NCBI GenBank assembly: GCA_029245905.1
Contig: JAQWOJ010000070.1
Span: forward strand, 1 to 58,040
Direction of reading: 5' to 3'
DNA from: Gammaproteobacteria bacterium
Lineage (GTDB): Bacteria > Pseudomonadota > Gammaproteobacteria > Pseudomonadales > Pseudohongiellaceae
DNA length: 58,040 nucleotides
Below are positions 38,390 to 47,799 of the stretch, in pieces. Both the position numbers and the translations under genes were made by a program. Below the pieces are notes generated by a model that saw only the letters and a list, made by a program, of their open reading frames with translations, had not been told where the DNA came from and did no database searches. Position 1 is the stretch's first letter. Each line of letters begins with the position of its first letter.

Positions 38390-41068
38390 TTAAAACCCAG
38401 TCCCAACTGTAAAATCGAAGGTCTTTGTATCATCCCCTTCTTTATCGCCAAATGGTGCTGCCACGTAGAATGTCAGCGGTCCGAAAGGCGACAAATAAGT
38501 AACGCTCAAGCCCGCCGCATACCTTAGTTCACCGGTGTCAAAATCCGAGCAATTTTTCAACAATGACTGCCTTTGCGTGCAACTTGAGGAAAAAACATTT
38601 CCAGCATCAACGAAAAAAGCCGACCTAACCCTATTTGGGTCTGGCACAAAAGGCAGAGGAAACAAGAGCTCAAGAGACGCCACTGCCAATATATTACCAC
38701 CAAAACTGTCATAATCATCATCTAGATAGAAGTTTTGTACCGCGAGCTGAATTTGCTCATTTCCGGTACTGTCCAATATAGGAGCACCAAAGGAGTCAAC
38801 AAGAGTCTGCGTTTGGTACCCGTAATCGTTATTTATTTTAGCGGTCCCGTCCCTGTTTCTTAAAATATTACCAATTTCATCACGCGCAAGAGTAATTCCA
38901 GATTCCGTGAGATAACGGGCCCCCGCCGTACTAGCCGGTCCTAAGCTATTTTCCTCATAACCCCGCAGCTGACCACCGCCTCGAATAAGACCCCCTGCAA
39001 AAAAATTGTTAAAGAAAGGAAGCTCATCAGATTCACCATAGCCTATGCCATATCCTAAGTTAGCACGAAGCCCAATCACCCATTCTCTGCTTTGAGTTAT
39101 TGGCCAGTAAATTTGATTAGTGTAATTTAAACGAGCATATTGTAAATCACTACCGGGTATCGTGACTTCTAAGTTTACCTGATGTAAAGCCCCATCGTTC
39201 GCCAATTGACCTCTATTTAGCGTATTACGAAACCAATTCCCCGTTATAGTAAAATTATTAAATTCATCTCCAAATCTGTCCACAAAACCCAGGTCAGGGG
39301 ACTTTTGTAATTGGAGATCAGTTAAAACACCAACATCACCGACAACCGCATCTCTTATGGGGCCGTCGAACGGATTCGAATTTAATCTTTCAATTACATA
39401 ACTTGAAACTCCATCTATAAGCACAGGGCTACTCTCAATTTCTTGAACCGAACCGTATCCAGAGCTTAGTTCAGTATGCGTAACACCTAGATCAAATCCG
39501 AGCACTTGAATTTCACTTAGAGGGTAACTAAAACTTAAAGATCCACCCCACGATGTCGTATTAAAACTTGAAACATTGAAGGGCGAATCGATTTCTTGAG
39601 CAAATAAATTAAACCCCCGGCTAACTCCGTCTGGCGTAAAGTATGGGTCAAGATATTGTAAGTTTAAACCCTTCATAAACCGGCTTTTATTTACCCCGAT
39701 ACCAATTGTTCTTCCGGTACCAAGAAAATTAGCCGCCTGCAAATTAGAACTAATAAAAAAGTTGCCTCCACCACCGGTGCCAACAGAAAAACTGATATTG
39801 CCAAAATTTTGCTCTAAAACATCATAATTAACATCAATCTGATCATCAGCTCCCGGTAATTCTTCAGTTTCTACCTCTACTGATTCAAAATACCCGAGTC
39901 GCTCCAAGCGCACTTTTGACTGTTCGATAGCAAGGCTAGAGGCAGGCGCACTCTCTAGTTGACGCATTTCCCTCCGCATCACTTCGTCTGCGGTAGAAAC
40001 GTTACCTCTAAAGTTAATACGGTTTACATAAGTCCGATTACCAGGCTCTATGAAGAAAGTGACCTCTACAGTTTCGTCCTCTTCACTTGCTTCTGGAACC
40101 CCAGTCGCCTCTGCAAACGCGTAACCGAGATTTCCTAGAAATTGAACCATGATCTCTTCAGTGCCAGTCACCAGGGCCTGAGAATATATCTGCCCTGGTT
40201 GAACAAAAATGGCCGCACGCAAGAGGTTTTCTGCATTAACTAGGTCTCCCGCCAAATCTACATTCGAAATGGTAAATTGGTCTCCCTCGTTTATATTAAG
40301 CGTAATGTAAACGTCTTCGCGATTTGGGGTGATCGAAATTGGCGTAGAATCTATGCTGAATTCAACAAACCCATTGTCTAAGTAGAATGATTCTAGTCTT
40401 TCGAGATCTCCAGAAAACTGTTCTCGGGAATATCTGTCTTTCCTGCTCAGAAACATGTACCAAGGCTTGGTACCAAGCTCAAATAAATCGAGCAATTCTT
40501 CTTCTTCAAAAGCTTCATTTCCAACGATGTTTATATTCTGTATACGAGACTCTTCTCCTTCGTTTATATCCAAGCTAATAGCTACTCTATTTCTGGGAAG
40601 ATCTTCCACCTCTATATCCACTGAGGCACCATAACGGCCGCGTGAGGAATAGACCTCTTGTATTCCCTGTCTTATTGCCTCTAAAGCAGCTCTAGTGAAA
40701 ATCTGACCTTCAGCAATACTTGCCTCAGCCATATTATCGATAATGTCTTCCGTCTCCAAAACACTATTGCCGTCAATCGTTATTTCGGCGACAGAGGGCC
40801 GCTCCAACACGGTCACCACTAAGATATCTCCTTCACGCGAAACCTCTATTTCATCAAAGTATTCAGACTGTGCAAGTTCTCGAATAATTTGGGAAGGGGT
40901 CTGCGTAGTAACTTCATCACCTATACCGACCGGCAGCAAGTTATAAATAATGCCAGGTGAGATTCGCTGGTATCCATCAACAATGATGTCAGCAATAGTG
41001 AAGTCTTGCGCATTTAGGGTATTTGGAACTCCAAACACCATAAGCAAGCAAAGGAACAGTTTTTTCAT
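38390..41068 (-). CDS. bamA: Outer membrane protein assembly factor BamA
   Basis: BamA inserts beta-barrel proteins into the outer membrane. It has a signal peptide (MKKLFLCLLMVFGVPNTLNAQ), five POTRA domains (about 22-420) and a 16-strand barrel. The lid-lock motif of loop 6 is LRGYEENSLGP at 701-711. The protein ends in the aromatic FTVGTGF. At 892 residues it is roughly 80 residues longer than most relatives. The extra length lies mainly right after loop 6 (about 712-790), with many Asn, Asp and Gly, and is expected to be extracellular. Two cysteines near 830-840 (SSSCTQRQ, LLKNCSDF) may form a disulphide in a later loop. Confidence 0.95.
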   Translation of the reverse strand: MKKLFLCLLMVFGVPNTLNAQDFTIADIIVDGYQRISPGIIYNLLPVGIGDEVTTQTPSQIIRELAQSEYFDEIEVSREGDILVVTVLERPSVAEITIDGNSVLETEDIIDNMAEASIAEGQIFTRAALEAIRQGIQEVYSSRGRYGASVDIEVEDLPRNRVAISLDINEGEESRIQNINIVGNEAFEEEELLDLFELGTKPWYMFLSRKDRYSREQFSGDLERLESFYLDNGFVEFSIDSTPISITPNREDVYITLNINEGDQFTISNVDLAGDLVNAENLLRAAIFVQPGQIYSQALVTGTEEIMVQFLGNLGYAFAEATGVPEASEEDETVEVTFFIEPGNRTYVNRINFRGNVSTADEVMRREMRQLESAPASSLAIEQSKVRLERLGYFESVEVETEELPGADDQIDVNYDVLEQNFGNISFSVGTGGGGNFFISSNLQAANFLGTGRTIGIGVNKSRFMKGLNLQYLDPYFTPDGVSRGFNLFAQEIDSPFNVSSFNTTSWGGSLSFSYPLSEIQVLGFDLGVTHTELSSGYGSVQEIESSPVLIDGVSSYVIERLNSNPFDGPIRDAVVGDVGVLTDLQLQKSPDLGFVDRFGDEFNNFTITGNWFRNTLNRGQLANDGALHQVNLEVTIPGSDLQYARLNYTNQIYWPITQSREWVIGLRANLGYGIGYGESDELPFFNNFFAGGLIRGGGQLRGYEENSLGPASTAGARYLTESGITLARDEIGNILRNRDGTAKINNDYGYQTQTLVDSFGAPILDSTGNEQIQLAVQNFYLDDDYDSFGGNILAVASLELLFPLPFVPDPNRVRSAFFVDAGNVFSSSCTQRQSLLKNCSDFDTGELRYAAGLSVTYLSPFGPLTFYVAAPFGDKEGDDTKTFDFTVGTGF

Positions 41069-41125
41069 TTGTAATGCTTACTCAAATTTATTATTTGTTA
41101 CTTAGCGGCTGATTAATCTAATTAA

Positions 41126-42514
41126 TTATAAAAGTCGATTTACGTCGTTATATATCGCAAGCATTGTTATACCCGAGATCATCAAAAGCCCCAACTGAAG
41201 GCCCCAAGCTTGAATTCTCTCAGGAACAGGCCTTCTGGTTACTCCTTCTATAAGGCAATAAAGGAGCTGCCCTCCATCTAAAATAGGGATCGGCAACAAA
41301 TTCAAAACTCCAAGCGAAATGCTTAACAGCGCAAGAAAGCCTAGATATACTTCCAAGCCGTATACAGCTGTTTCTCCAGCCACCTGAGCGATAGTTATGG
41401 GACCATTAATGTTTTTAACTGATATTAGTCCAACAACCATTTTCTTGACTGAATCTAGTACGAAGATTGACTTCGTCCATGTTTCTTGCAGCGCTGGCCA
41501 AACTGCACCAAGAACACCAAATCGCAATTCTCTTTGCCTTTCAGGGGGCAGTATCTCCATTAGGCTGGTCTCAAGAGCGAAAGCACCAATGCTGCCATAC
41601 GTTGCCCCGCTCTCTGAGAAGCGCGACTCCGGAACCAACGTTAGACTAGTTTGCTGCCCTGCTCTTTCGACAACAACATTCAGTGCTAGTTCCGGACTTG
41701 CCCTAATTTCGTCAACCCAATGCCCCCATCCGCTTATCTCACGACCCTGAACTGTCAAAACTTCATCCCCAGCCAAAAGACCAGCCTGTTCAGCCCGCTC
41801 TCCGCGCAAAACTCCACCTATTATTGCGGGAATCTCAATTTGAATGATACCCAAGTTTGACACCGGACTTGGCTCTGTTTCTTGAGCCATCCAGGAATTT
41901 ATTGGAATAGCAATATCTCTAATTTCACCCGAAGTCGATGAATCAATAGTTAAAAGTAGCGAACCTGTTTCTCCAAGCCGGGATAGCATTTGCAGGGTAA
42001 CTTGCTGCCATATTATCGTTTGCTCGCCATCAACAGCCAAAATCTCATCGCCCTCCTTCAGACCAGCAAGGGCAGCCGGCGAGTCCTCAATCAAGCCGCT
42101 AATAACTGGAGAAATGCCATTTATTCCGTAAAAAACATTTATGGCCCAAAAGACAAAAGCTGCTAATAAGAAATTTGCGATGGGCCCAGCTGCGGCTATT
42201 GAAGCCCTCTGCCATGTCGACTTTGAATTCCAAGACTGCGCCCGAATCGAACTATTGACACTCTCCTCTCCTGTTACTTTCAAATCATCCTGCCCGAGCA
42301 TTTTTACATAACCCCCGAGCGGTATTGCAGCGATTACATACTCGACACCATCTCTGCCGATCCAGGTTTTTATAGGACGCCCAAAACCTATGGAAAACCG
42401 CAAAACCTTTACACCACAGCGACGAGCCACCCAAAAATGGCCGTATTCATGAATAGTTACAAGTATTCCAAGTGTTAAAAATAGTGCAAAAACACTAATC
42501 ACGGTTTGAAGCAT
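41126..42514 (-). CDS. rseP: RIP zinc metalloprotease RseP
   Basis: RseP is an inner membrane site-2 protease that cuts anti-sigma factors such as RseA/MucA and clears signal peptides. The active site TIHEYGHFWVA is at residues 21-31 (His22, Glu23, His26). The third ligand is in NLLPIPILDGG near 405-415. Two periplasmic PDZ domains lie between (EDSPAALAGLKEGDEILAVDG and RAEQAGLLAGDEVLTVQG). The 462 residues and four membrane segments are normal. It is between dxr and bamA, linking envelope stress control to barrel assembly. Confidence 0.96.
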   Translation of the reverse strand: MLQTVISVFALFLTLGILVTIHEYGHFWVARRCGVKVLRFSIGFGRPIKTWIGRDGVEYVIAAIPLGGYVKMLGQDDLKVTGEESVNSSIRAQSWNSKSTWQRASIAAAGPIANFLLAAFVFWAINVFYGINGISPVISGLIEDSPAALAGLKEGDEILAVDGEQTIIWQQVTLQMLSRLGETGSLLLTIDSSTSGEIRDIAIPINSWMAQETEPSPVSNLGIIQIEIPAIIGGVLRGERAEQAGLLAGDEVLTVQGREISGWGHWVDEIRASPELALNVVVERAGQQTSLTLVPESRFSESGATYGSIGAFALETSLMEILPPERQRELRFGVLGAVWPALQETWTKSIFVLDSVKKMVVGLISVKNINGPITIAQVAGETAVYGLEVYLGFLALLSISLGVLNLLPIPILDGGQLLYCLIEGVTRRPVPERIQAWGLQLGLLMISGITMLAIYNDVNRLL

Positions 42515-42559
42515 GGTGACCCTCAGGGCTCTCTAGTTAAAACCAACCCTAGCGTTCAT

Positions 42560-43747
42560 TTATAAACCTTTCAAAATCAGTTCTTTAGCAAGCGCTCTCG
42601 CACTATTATCTGCGCGTCGGATGATATCGAGACTTGACGCTGTTTCACAAGAGATTTTAGCCATCACTGACTCTATAATCTCTGGAATAGACATAAACTT
42701 TATTTTATTAGCTAAAAACGCCTCTACAGCAACCTCATTTGCCGCGTTAAGCAAAACTGGAGCTGTACCACCCAAATTCAATGCCTGTAAGCCCAAGCCC
42801 AAACAAGGAAACCTTTCATCGTCGACAGCACGAAAGTTTAATGTTTTCGCTTCTAGCAAGTCCAATGATTTTCTCTCAAGAACTAACCTCTCTGGATAAC
42901 CTAGCCCATACGCGATGGGTATTCTCATATCCGGGTTCGCCATCTGCGCCAGAACAGAGCCATCCTGAAAATATACTAGCGAGTGGATAATGCTTTGGGG
43001 ATGAATAACCACATCGATTTTATCTGCCTCCAACCCGAATAGATAATGAGCCTCAATAACTTCTAGCCCCTTATTCATCATGGTGGCAGAGTCAACCGAG
43101 ATTTTTTTCCCCATCTTCCATTTGGGGTGTGTACAGGCTTGATCTGGAGTAATTTCTTTAAAGTTAGAAATGGGAAGGTCTAAGAATGGCCCCCCTGACG
43201 CAGTTAATAGTATTTTCTCTACGTATTTAAATTGGTTATCTTTTACACCAAGCCCTGTATCGGGTAGACATTGAAAAATAGCGTTATGCTCACTGTCAAT
43301 TGGAATAATTATTGAACCTGATTTTTTTGCTATTTGCATAAAGAGAGACCCCATCATTACCAAGGCTTCTTTATTTGCTAGCAATATTTTCTTTCCGCTT
43401 TCAACCGCTGCTAGTGATGAGCTTAGGCCTGCTGAGCCAACGATACCTGCCATCACGACATCTACAGCTGAATCGCTAGCGATCTCGTTTAATGCATTTT
43501 CCCCAATTCTTAGTTCTGTATCACAGTCACTATTAGATAGTTTTTTAAAAAAATTATCCGCTAGCGACTCATCTGCTAAAACTGCTATTTGAGGATTAAA
43601 TTCTAAACATTGTTGTAGTAATAAATCGACGTTCGAATTAGCACTTAGCGCAAATACCTCAAATTTATTGGAGGCCCTCAATACATCTAAAGTATTTATA
43701 CCAATAGAGCCCGTAGAGCCAAGAATTGTAATTCTTTCACTAATCAT
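42560..43747 (-). CDS. dxr: 1-deoxy-D-xylulose 5-phosphate reductoisomerase
   Basis: Dxr makes MEP from DXP with NADPH, the committed step of the isoprenoid pathway finished by ispD and ispF in this window. The 395-residue protein has the NADPH motif ILGSTGSIGINTLDVL at 8-23 and NKEALVMMG near 127-135. The metal and substrate site is IPIDSEHNAIFQCL, and ASGGPF and MNKGLEVIEAHYLF follow. It is 13 bases after the cdsA stop. Confidence 0.97.
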   Translation of the reverse strand: MISERITILGSTGSIGINTLDVLRASNKFEVFALSANSNVDLLLQQCLEFNPQIAVLADESLADNFFKKLSNSDCDTELRIGENALNEIASDSAVDVVMAGIVGSAGLSSSLAAVESGKKILLANKEALVMMGSLFMQIAKKSGSIIIPIDSEHNAIFQCLPDTGLGVKDNQFKYVEKILLTASGGPFLDLPISNFKEITPDQACTHPKWKMGKKISVDSATMMNKGLEVIEAHYLFGLEADKIDVVIHPQSIIHSLVYFQDGSVLAQMANPDMRIPIAYGLGYPERLVLERKSLDLLEAKTLNFRAVDDERFPCLGLGLQALNLGGTAPVLLNAANEVAVEAFLANKIKFMSIPEIIESVMAKISCETASSLDIIRRADNSARALAKELILKGL

Positions 43748-43760
43748 TTCAAAATATTTC

Positions 43761-44612
43761 TCAAAAAATCTCCAAAACGACGAGAGTAAAAATAGGCACA
43801 GCTGCGACTAGCCCATCCACTCTATCTAATATCCCCCCGTGGCCAGGAAGCATAGTTCCACTATCCTTAATGTTTTGGTTTCTTTTAAACATGCTTTCCA
43901 TCAAATCCCCCACAATTGAGAAAAACACAATAATTAAAGCTAATATAAAAAGCACGACGCTTTGCAAGTAACTAATCTTTATAATAGCTTCGTTAAAAAT
44001 CCAGATTAAAGGAAAGCACACCGCCATTGTTGAACCAACCCCCCCCCAGACGCCCGCCCAGGTCTTATTTGGGCTAAGCTCTTTAGCGAGCTTAGCCTCA
44101 CCAAATGACCGACCAAAGAAATAAGCGCCTATGTCAGCAACAGCGACCAACACCACAACCATTAGTAAGAACTCTCCGTTATCACCAAGATATTTTAACT
44201 GAACAACGCCGCACCAAGCCGAAACAATGACTACGAAACCACTGAGAGATATTTTTATCGGATCATTCCATAAAGCTAAATTCCAGGGATAACCCAACAA
44301 CACAAAAAAAGATAGAAACCAAAAAAGCGAACCCAGGCACAGAACGAATACTACCCGTTCATTAATAAGGTCTTCAGAGCCAGCCAGGATACCAAGAAAA
44401 GGGTACATAATGACCAGTATTACAAATATGCCACCAACAAAGAACAGCCTCTGCCAAGTCGCCCTCAGGCCAGCCAAGGTCGACCATTCCCAACTAACCA
44501 ACATCATCGTTCCCGTCATCATATGCGCAAATATAAAAGAAGAGACTTGAGTAGCCGCTAATACAAAGCAGATAGCGAGTACTACGGCGGTAATTGCGCG
44601 TGGTAGTAACAC
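43761..44612 (-). CDS. cdsA: Phosphatidate cytidylyltransferase
   Basis: CdsA makes CDP-diacylglycerol for phospholipid synthesis. GTG 44612 lies just after the uppS stop, and its product VLLPRAITAVVL lines up with the first residue of Pseudomonas CdsA. The longer frame back to 44648 would overlap uppS and is less likely. The 283-residue protein has about eight membrane segments, and the family signature LPGHGGILDRVDGLVAAVP is near the end. The conserved LSPNKTWAGVWGG loop is also present. It shares an operon with uppS and dxr, which also supply membrane lipids. Confidence 0.93.
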   Translation of the reverse strand: MLLPRAITAVVLAICFVLAATQVSSFIFAHMMTGTMMLVSWEWSTLAGLRATWQRLFFVGGIFVILVIMYPFLGILAGSEDLINERVVFVLCLGSLFWFLSFFVLLGYPWNLALWNDPIKISLSGFVVIVSAWCGVVQLKYLGDNGEFLLMVVVLVAVADIGAYFFGRSFGEAKLAKELSPNKTWAGVWGGVGSTMAVCFPLIWIFNEAIIKISYLQSVVLFILALIIVFFSIVGDLMESMFKRNQNIKDSGTMLPGHGGILDRVDGLVAAVPIFTLVVLEIF

Positions 44613-44613
44613 T

Positions 44614-45354
44614 TTATATGATCTTTGGCATAGACTCATGCGCCCCATAGCGTCTTTGTCGAGAAGAAAAATCCTCTAGAGCCAGCTGCAATTGCGCCTC
44701 GTCAAAATCGGGCCAAAATACATCGGTAAAGTAAAATTCTGTATAAGCAAATTGCCAAAGCAAAAAGTTACTAATCCGCCTCTCACCTCCAGTTCGAATG
44801 CATAAATCTGGATCAGGATGCCCATATAAACTCGTATATTTGTGCAAAACATCAGCGCCAATATCGGATGAGCCAATCTTTCCTATTTTTACCTCTTTTA
44901 CCAGATGGTTAACTGCATTAACAAGATCCCAGCGCCCACCATAATCCGCTGCAACGATTACCGTAGTGCCAGTGTTGTCCTTTGTAAGTTCTTCTACTTC
45001 CTTCATATGAGCCTGTATCTTTCTTGGAAATGCCGAACGCTTACCAATGAACAACAATCTAACATTATTATTATGTAACTGCTTTATTTCCTTTCGCTTC
45101 AAAACGGTCAGAAACAAAGCCATTAGGCTTTGAATTTCACTATTTGAGCGCATCCAGTTTTCGCTACTAAAAGCAAACAATGTCAAATACGGAATTCGAC
45201 GTTTCACACATGAATTTACAATTAGTTTTGCTGCTTCAGCTCCATGCCTATGCCCTAGGTTCTGATTCAAGCCTTTCCCTTTCGCCCAGCGATAATTGCC
45301 ATCCATTATGACGGCAATATGATCAGGAAGTTTTTCAGAAGAATCAGGTGTCAT
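44614..45354 (-). CDS. uppS: Undecaprenyl diphosphate synthase
   Basis: UppS adds eight isoprene units to farnesyl diphosphate, making the carrier lipid for peptidoglycan and O-antigen. The 246-residue protein has the catalytic Asp18 in HIAVIMDGNYRWA at 12-24; most relatives have MDGNGRWA, so Tyr21 replaces Gly. TLFAFSSENWMRS, the RTGGERRISNFLLWQFAYTEFYF block and the WPDF end are intact. UppP in the same window dephosphorylates its product. Confidence 0.96.
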   Translation of the reverse strand: MTPDSSEKLPDHIAVIMDGNYRWAKGKGLNQNLGHRHGAEAAKLIVNSCVKRRIPYLTLFAFSSENWMRSNSEIQSLMALFLTVLKRKEIKQLHNNNVRLLFIGKRSAFPRKIQAHMKEVEELTKDNTGTTVIVAADYGGRWDLVNAVNHLVKEVKIGKIGSSDIGADVLHKYTSLYGHPDPDLCIRTGGERRISNFLLWQFAYTEFYFTDVFWPDFDEAQLQLALEDFSSRQRRYGAHESMPKII

Positions 45355-45420
45355 TTTATCTCAGGAATATAATTTTGATCACCTAGGCATGGCATGCGAG
45401 GATATTAATTCTTAAATCAT

Positions 45421-45978
45421 CTAAAAAGAAAGTAGATCCGCCTCTTTAAGCTTATAGGCTGACTCAATGGCATCAATAAAACTATCGGTTAATTTCTGCA
45501 CCTTTTCTTCAGCTCGGCGCTGACCATCCTCACTTATTTCTTTTTCTTTTTCTAAGTTTTTGAGATCAGAGTTTGCATCGCGGCGAATATTGCGTACCGC
45601 TACTCTGGCATTTTCAGCCTCATTTTTTGCCTGCTTCGTATATTCTTTTCGTGTCTCTTCCGTTAAAGGAGGCATCGGGACACGAATAGTATCTCCATTA
45701 TTAGAAGGATTTAACCCAAGATCAGATTTGAGAATAGCCTTTTCTATGTCGCCAATTATATTTTTTTCCCAAGGAGAAATTAATAGAGTACGCCCCTCCT
45801 CTACGTTTATATTACCCAGCTGACTAAGAAGAGTATCGGTCCCGTAATAAGACACAATTACACTATCAAGTATACTTGGATGGGCTCTTCCAGTTCTAAT
45901 TCTCTTGAACGACACTTCCAGGGAGCTTATGGACTTCCTCATTCTCTCTTCTGCCTCAGCAATTATCTCATTTTCCAT
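45421..45978 (-). CDS. frr: Ribosome recycling factor
   Basis: RRF splits post-termination ribosomes with EF-G. The 185-residue length and motifs are normal: the long three-helix bundle includes SFKRIRTGRAHPSILD near 24-39 and VSYYGTDTLLSQLGNINVEEGRTL. The C-terminal KDLEKEKEISEDGQRRAEEKVQKLTD-like helix is present in variant form. It is 50 bases after pyrH in the rpsB-tsf-pyrH-frr cluster. Confidence 0.97.
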   Translation of the reverse strand: MENEIIAEAEERMRKSISSLEVSFKRIRTGRAHPSILDSVIVSYYGTDTLLSQLGNINVEEGRTLLISPWEKNIIGDIEKAILKSDLGLNPSNNGDTIRVPMPPLTEETRKEYTKQAKNEAENARVAVRNIRRDANSDLKNLEKEKEISEDGQRRAEEKVQKLTDSFIDAIESAYKLKEADLLSF

Positions 45979-46028
45979 ATCCTATTCCTTTTAAACCTTT
46001 TATGAACCTAGTCTGGCTTTCGAGATTT

Positions 46029-46748
46029 TCAGTCAATAAGCGTGCCGTCTTTTTTGCCAACGACATTATCAAGGAGCGCCCCCGGCCTTTGCATATCAAA
46101 GACCTTTATGGGAATATGATGGTCTCGACTTAGACAAATAGCGGTAAGATCCATAACACCAAGGCGTTTTTCTATAACCTCATCATACGATAGATTATCG
46201 AATTTGACAGCAGATGAATCTAGACTTGGGTCGGAAGAATATACTCCGTCAACTTTTGTAGCTTTTAGAATTAAATCCGCCCCAATCTCGATTCCTCGCA
46301 AACAGGCTGCAGAGTCAGTAGTAAAAAATGGGTTCCCAGTTCCAGCTGAAAATATCACCACATCGCCCGCATTAAGATAGCGCAGAGCCGAACGACGATC
46401 GTATTGTTCCACTATCCCTGTCATTTGGATTGCCGACATAGCCCTAGTCGCAATATTAGCTCTCTCTAAAGCGTCTCTCATGGCGAGAGCGTTCATTACA
46501 GTAGCTAACATTCCCATGTGGTCACCGGTAACGCGCTCCATACCGGCTTCATGTAATGAGGCTCCTCTGAACAAGTTACCTCCACCAATTACCATTCCTA
46601 CCTGAACACCTAAATCCACAACTTCTTTGATTTCTAAAGCCATACGATCAAGTATTTTTGGGTCGATACCGAAGTCAGCAGCTCCAGACAAAGCCTCTCC
46701 ACTTAGCTTAAGAAGTATTCGAGTATATTTGGCCTTGCCTGTCATCAT
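46029..46748 (-). CDS. pyrH: UMP kinase
   Basis: PyrH phosphorylates UMP to UDP, feeding CTP synthase. The hexameric amino-acid-kinase fold protein has [13 protein letters not shown] near the N-terminus, [22 protein letters not shown], and the acceptor-site [22 protein letters not shown] 46748 ([13 protein letters not shown]) fits E. coli PyrH best and gives 239 residues. A TTG at 46772 just after tsf is an alternative start; neither has a strong ribosome site. Confidence 0.95.
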   Translation of the reverse strand: MMTGKAKYTRILLKLSGEALSGAADFGIDPKILDRMALEIKEVVDLGVQVGMVIGGGNLFRGASLHEAGMERVTGDHMGMLATVMNALAMRDALERANIATRAMSAIQMTGIVEQYDRRSALRYLNAGDVVIFSAGTGNPFFTTDSAACLRGIEIGADLILKATKVDGVYSSDPSLDSSAVKFDNLSYDEVIEKRLGVMDLTAICLSRDHHIPIKVFDMQRPGALLDNVVGKKDGTLID

Positions 46749-46786
46749 TTGCGCAGATCTGTCATTTATCAAATTAGCTTTAATAT

Positions 46787-47662
46787 TTAATTATCTAGCT
46801 GAGCCGCAACCTCAGCCGCAAAATCTTCCTCTTCTTTTTCAATGCCTTCACCAACTTCGTATCGTACGAATTTTACAATATCCGCACCACTTTCCTTTAA
46901 CAAAGCGGAAATTTTAATCTCAGGGTCTTTTACGAATGGCTGCTCAAGCAGGCTAACCTCAGAAATAAATTTACGTAGGCGGCCACTTATCATCTTTTCA
47001 ATAATCTCCTCTGGTTTACCGCTCTCCCTCGCTTGAGCAGAGTAAATCTCAGATTCTTTGGCAAGAGTCTCTTCTGGCACATCCTCTGGCCGCACAACCA
47101 TTGGATTTACAGCCGCAATATGCATCGCTATATCGCGGGCTAATGCTTCATCTCCACCCTTAAGAGAAATCAAAACGGCTATCCTATTGTTACTATGTAC
47201 ATAGCTCTCCACAATACCTTGATCTGCATTATCAAACTGCAATCTGTCAACGCGCCGGACATTAATGTTTTCACCGATTTTTTGGACTAGCTTTTCTCGC
47301 AAATCTTCGATACCTGAACTCAGCAATGCATCTACGTCTGCATCGCTATTAGCGAACGCCGCATTGAGGGTATCTTTCGAGAAAGCCAGAAAATTATCAT
47401 CTCTCGCAACAAAATCAGTTTCACTATTTATCTCTATGACGACCCCATAATTCCCATCTTCGGCTACTTGAGTCATTACGACCCCTTCTGCCGCAACTCG
47501 ACTGGCCTTCTTAGCCGCCTTAAGACCGCTAGCTTTACGCAGATCCTCTATCGCTTTATCCATATCACCATCAGCATCAGCCAGGGCTTTTTTACAATCC
47601 ATCATTCCCAAACCAGTTCGCTCTCTTAATTCTTTAACCATACTTGCACTAATCGTTGCCAT
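46787..47662 (-). CDS. tsf: Elongation factor Ts
   Basis: EF-Ts exchanges GDP for GTP on EF-Tu. The 291-residue protein has the UBA-like N-terminal domain ([20 protein letters not shown], 8-27) and the core contact [10 protein letters not shown] near 80-89. Two further subdomains follow. It ends in an acidic [17 protein letters not shown] tail. It is separated from rpsB by 137 bases that include a strong hairpin with a T run. Confidence 0.97.
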   Translation of the reverse strand: MATISASMVKELRERTGLGMMDCKKALADADGDMDKAIEDLRKASGLKAAKKASRVAAEGVVMTQVAEDGNYGVVIEINSETDFVARDDNFLAFSKDTLNAAFANSDADVDALLSSGIEDLREKLVQKIGENINVRRVDRLQFDNADQGIVESYVHSNNRIAVLISLKGGDEALARDIAMHIAAVNPMVVRPEDVPEETLAKESEIYSAQARESGKPEEIIEKMISGRLRKFISEVSLLEQPFVKDPEIKISALLKESGADIVKFVRYEVGEGIEKEEEDFAAEVAAQLDN

Positions 47663-47708
47663 TTATAATGCCTCTTCCTAGTTGGCGAAAATAAATTGCT
47701 TCGCCTGG

Positions 47709-47732
47709 AAAAAGGGGGCTATGAGCCCCCTT
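47709..47732 (-). terminator. Intrinsic terminator or attenuator between rpsB and tsf
   Basis: On the minus strand GGGGGCT-CAT-AGCCCCC is preceded by AA and followed by TTTTT. The stem is seven G-C rich pairs with a three-base loop. A partial terminator between rpsB and tsf is known in E. coli; here it would make S2 more abundant than EF-Ts and the downstream genes. Confidence 0.85.
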
Positions 47733-47799
47733 AACTATATTTCAATGAAATTTAAAACTTGGCGTTAGACCAAAAAATAGAATCTGACAAGGTTTTCCA

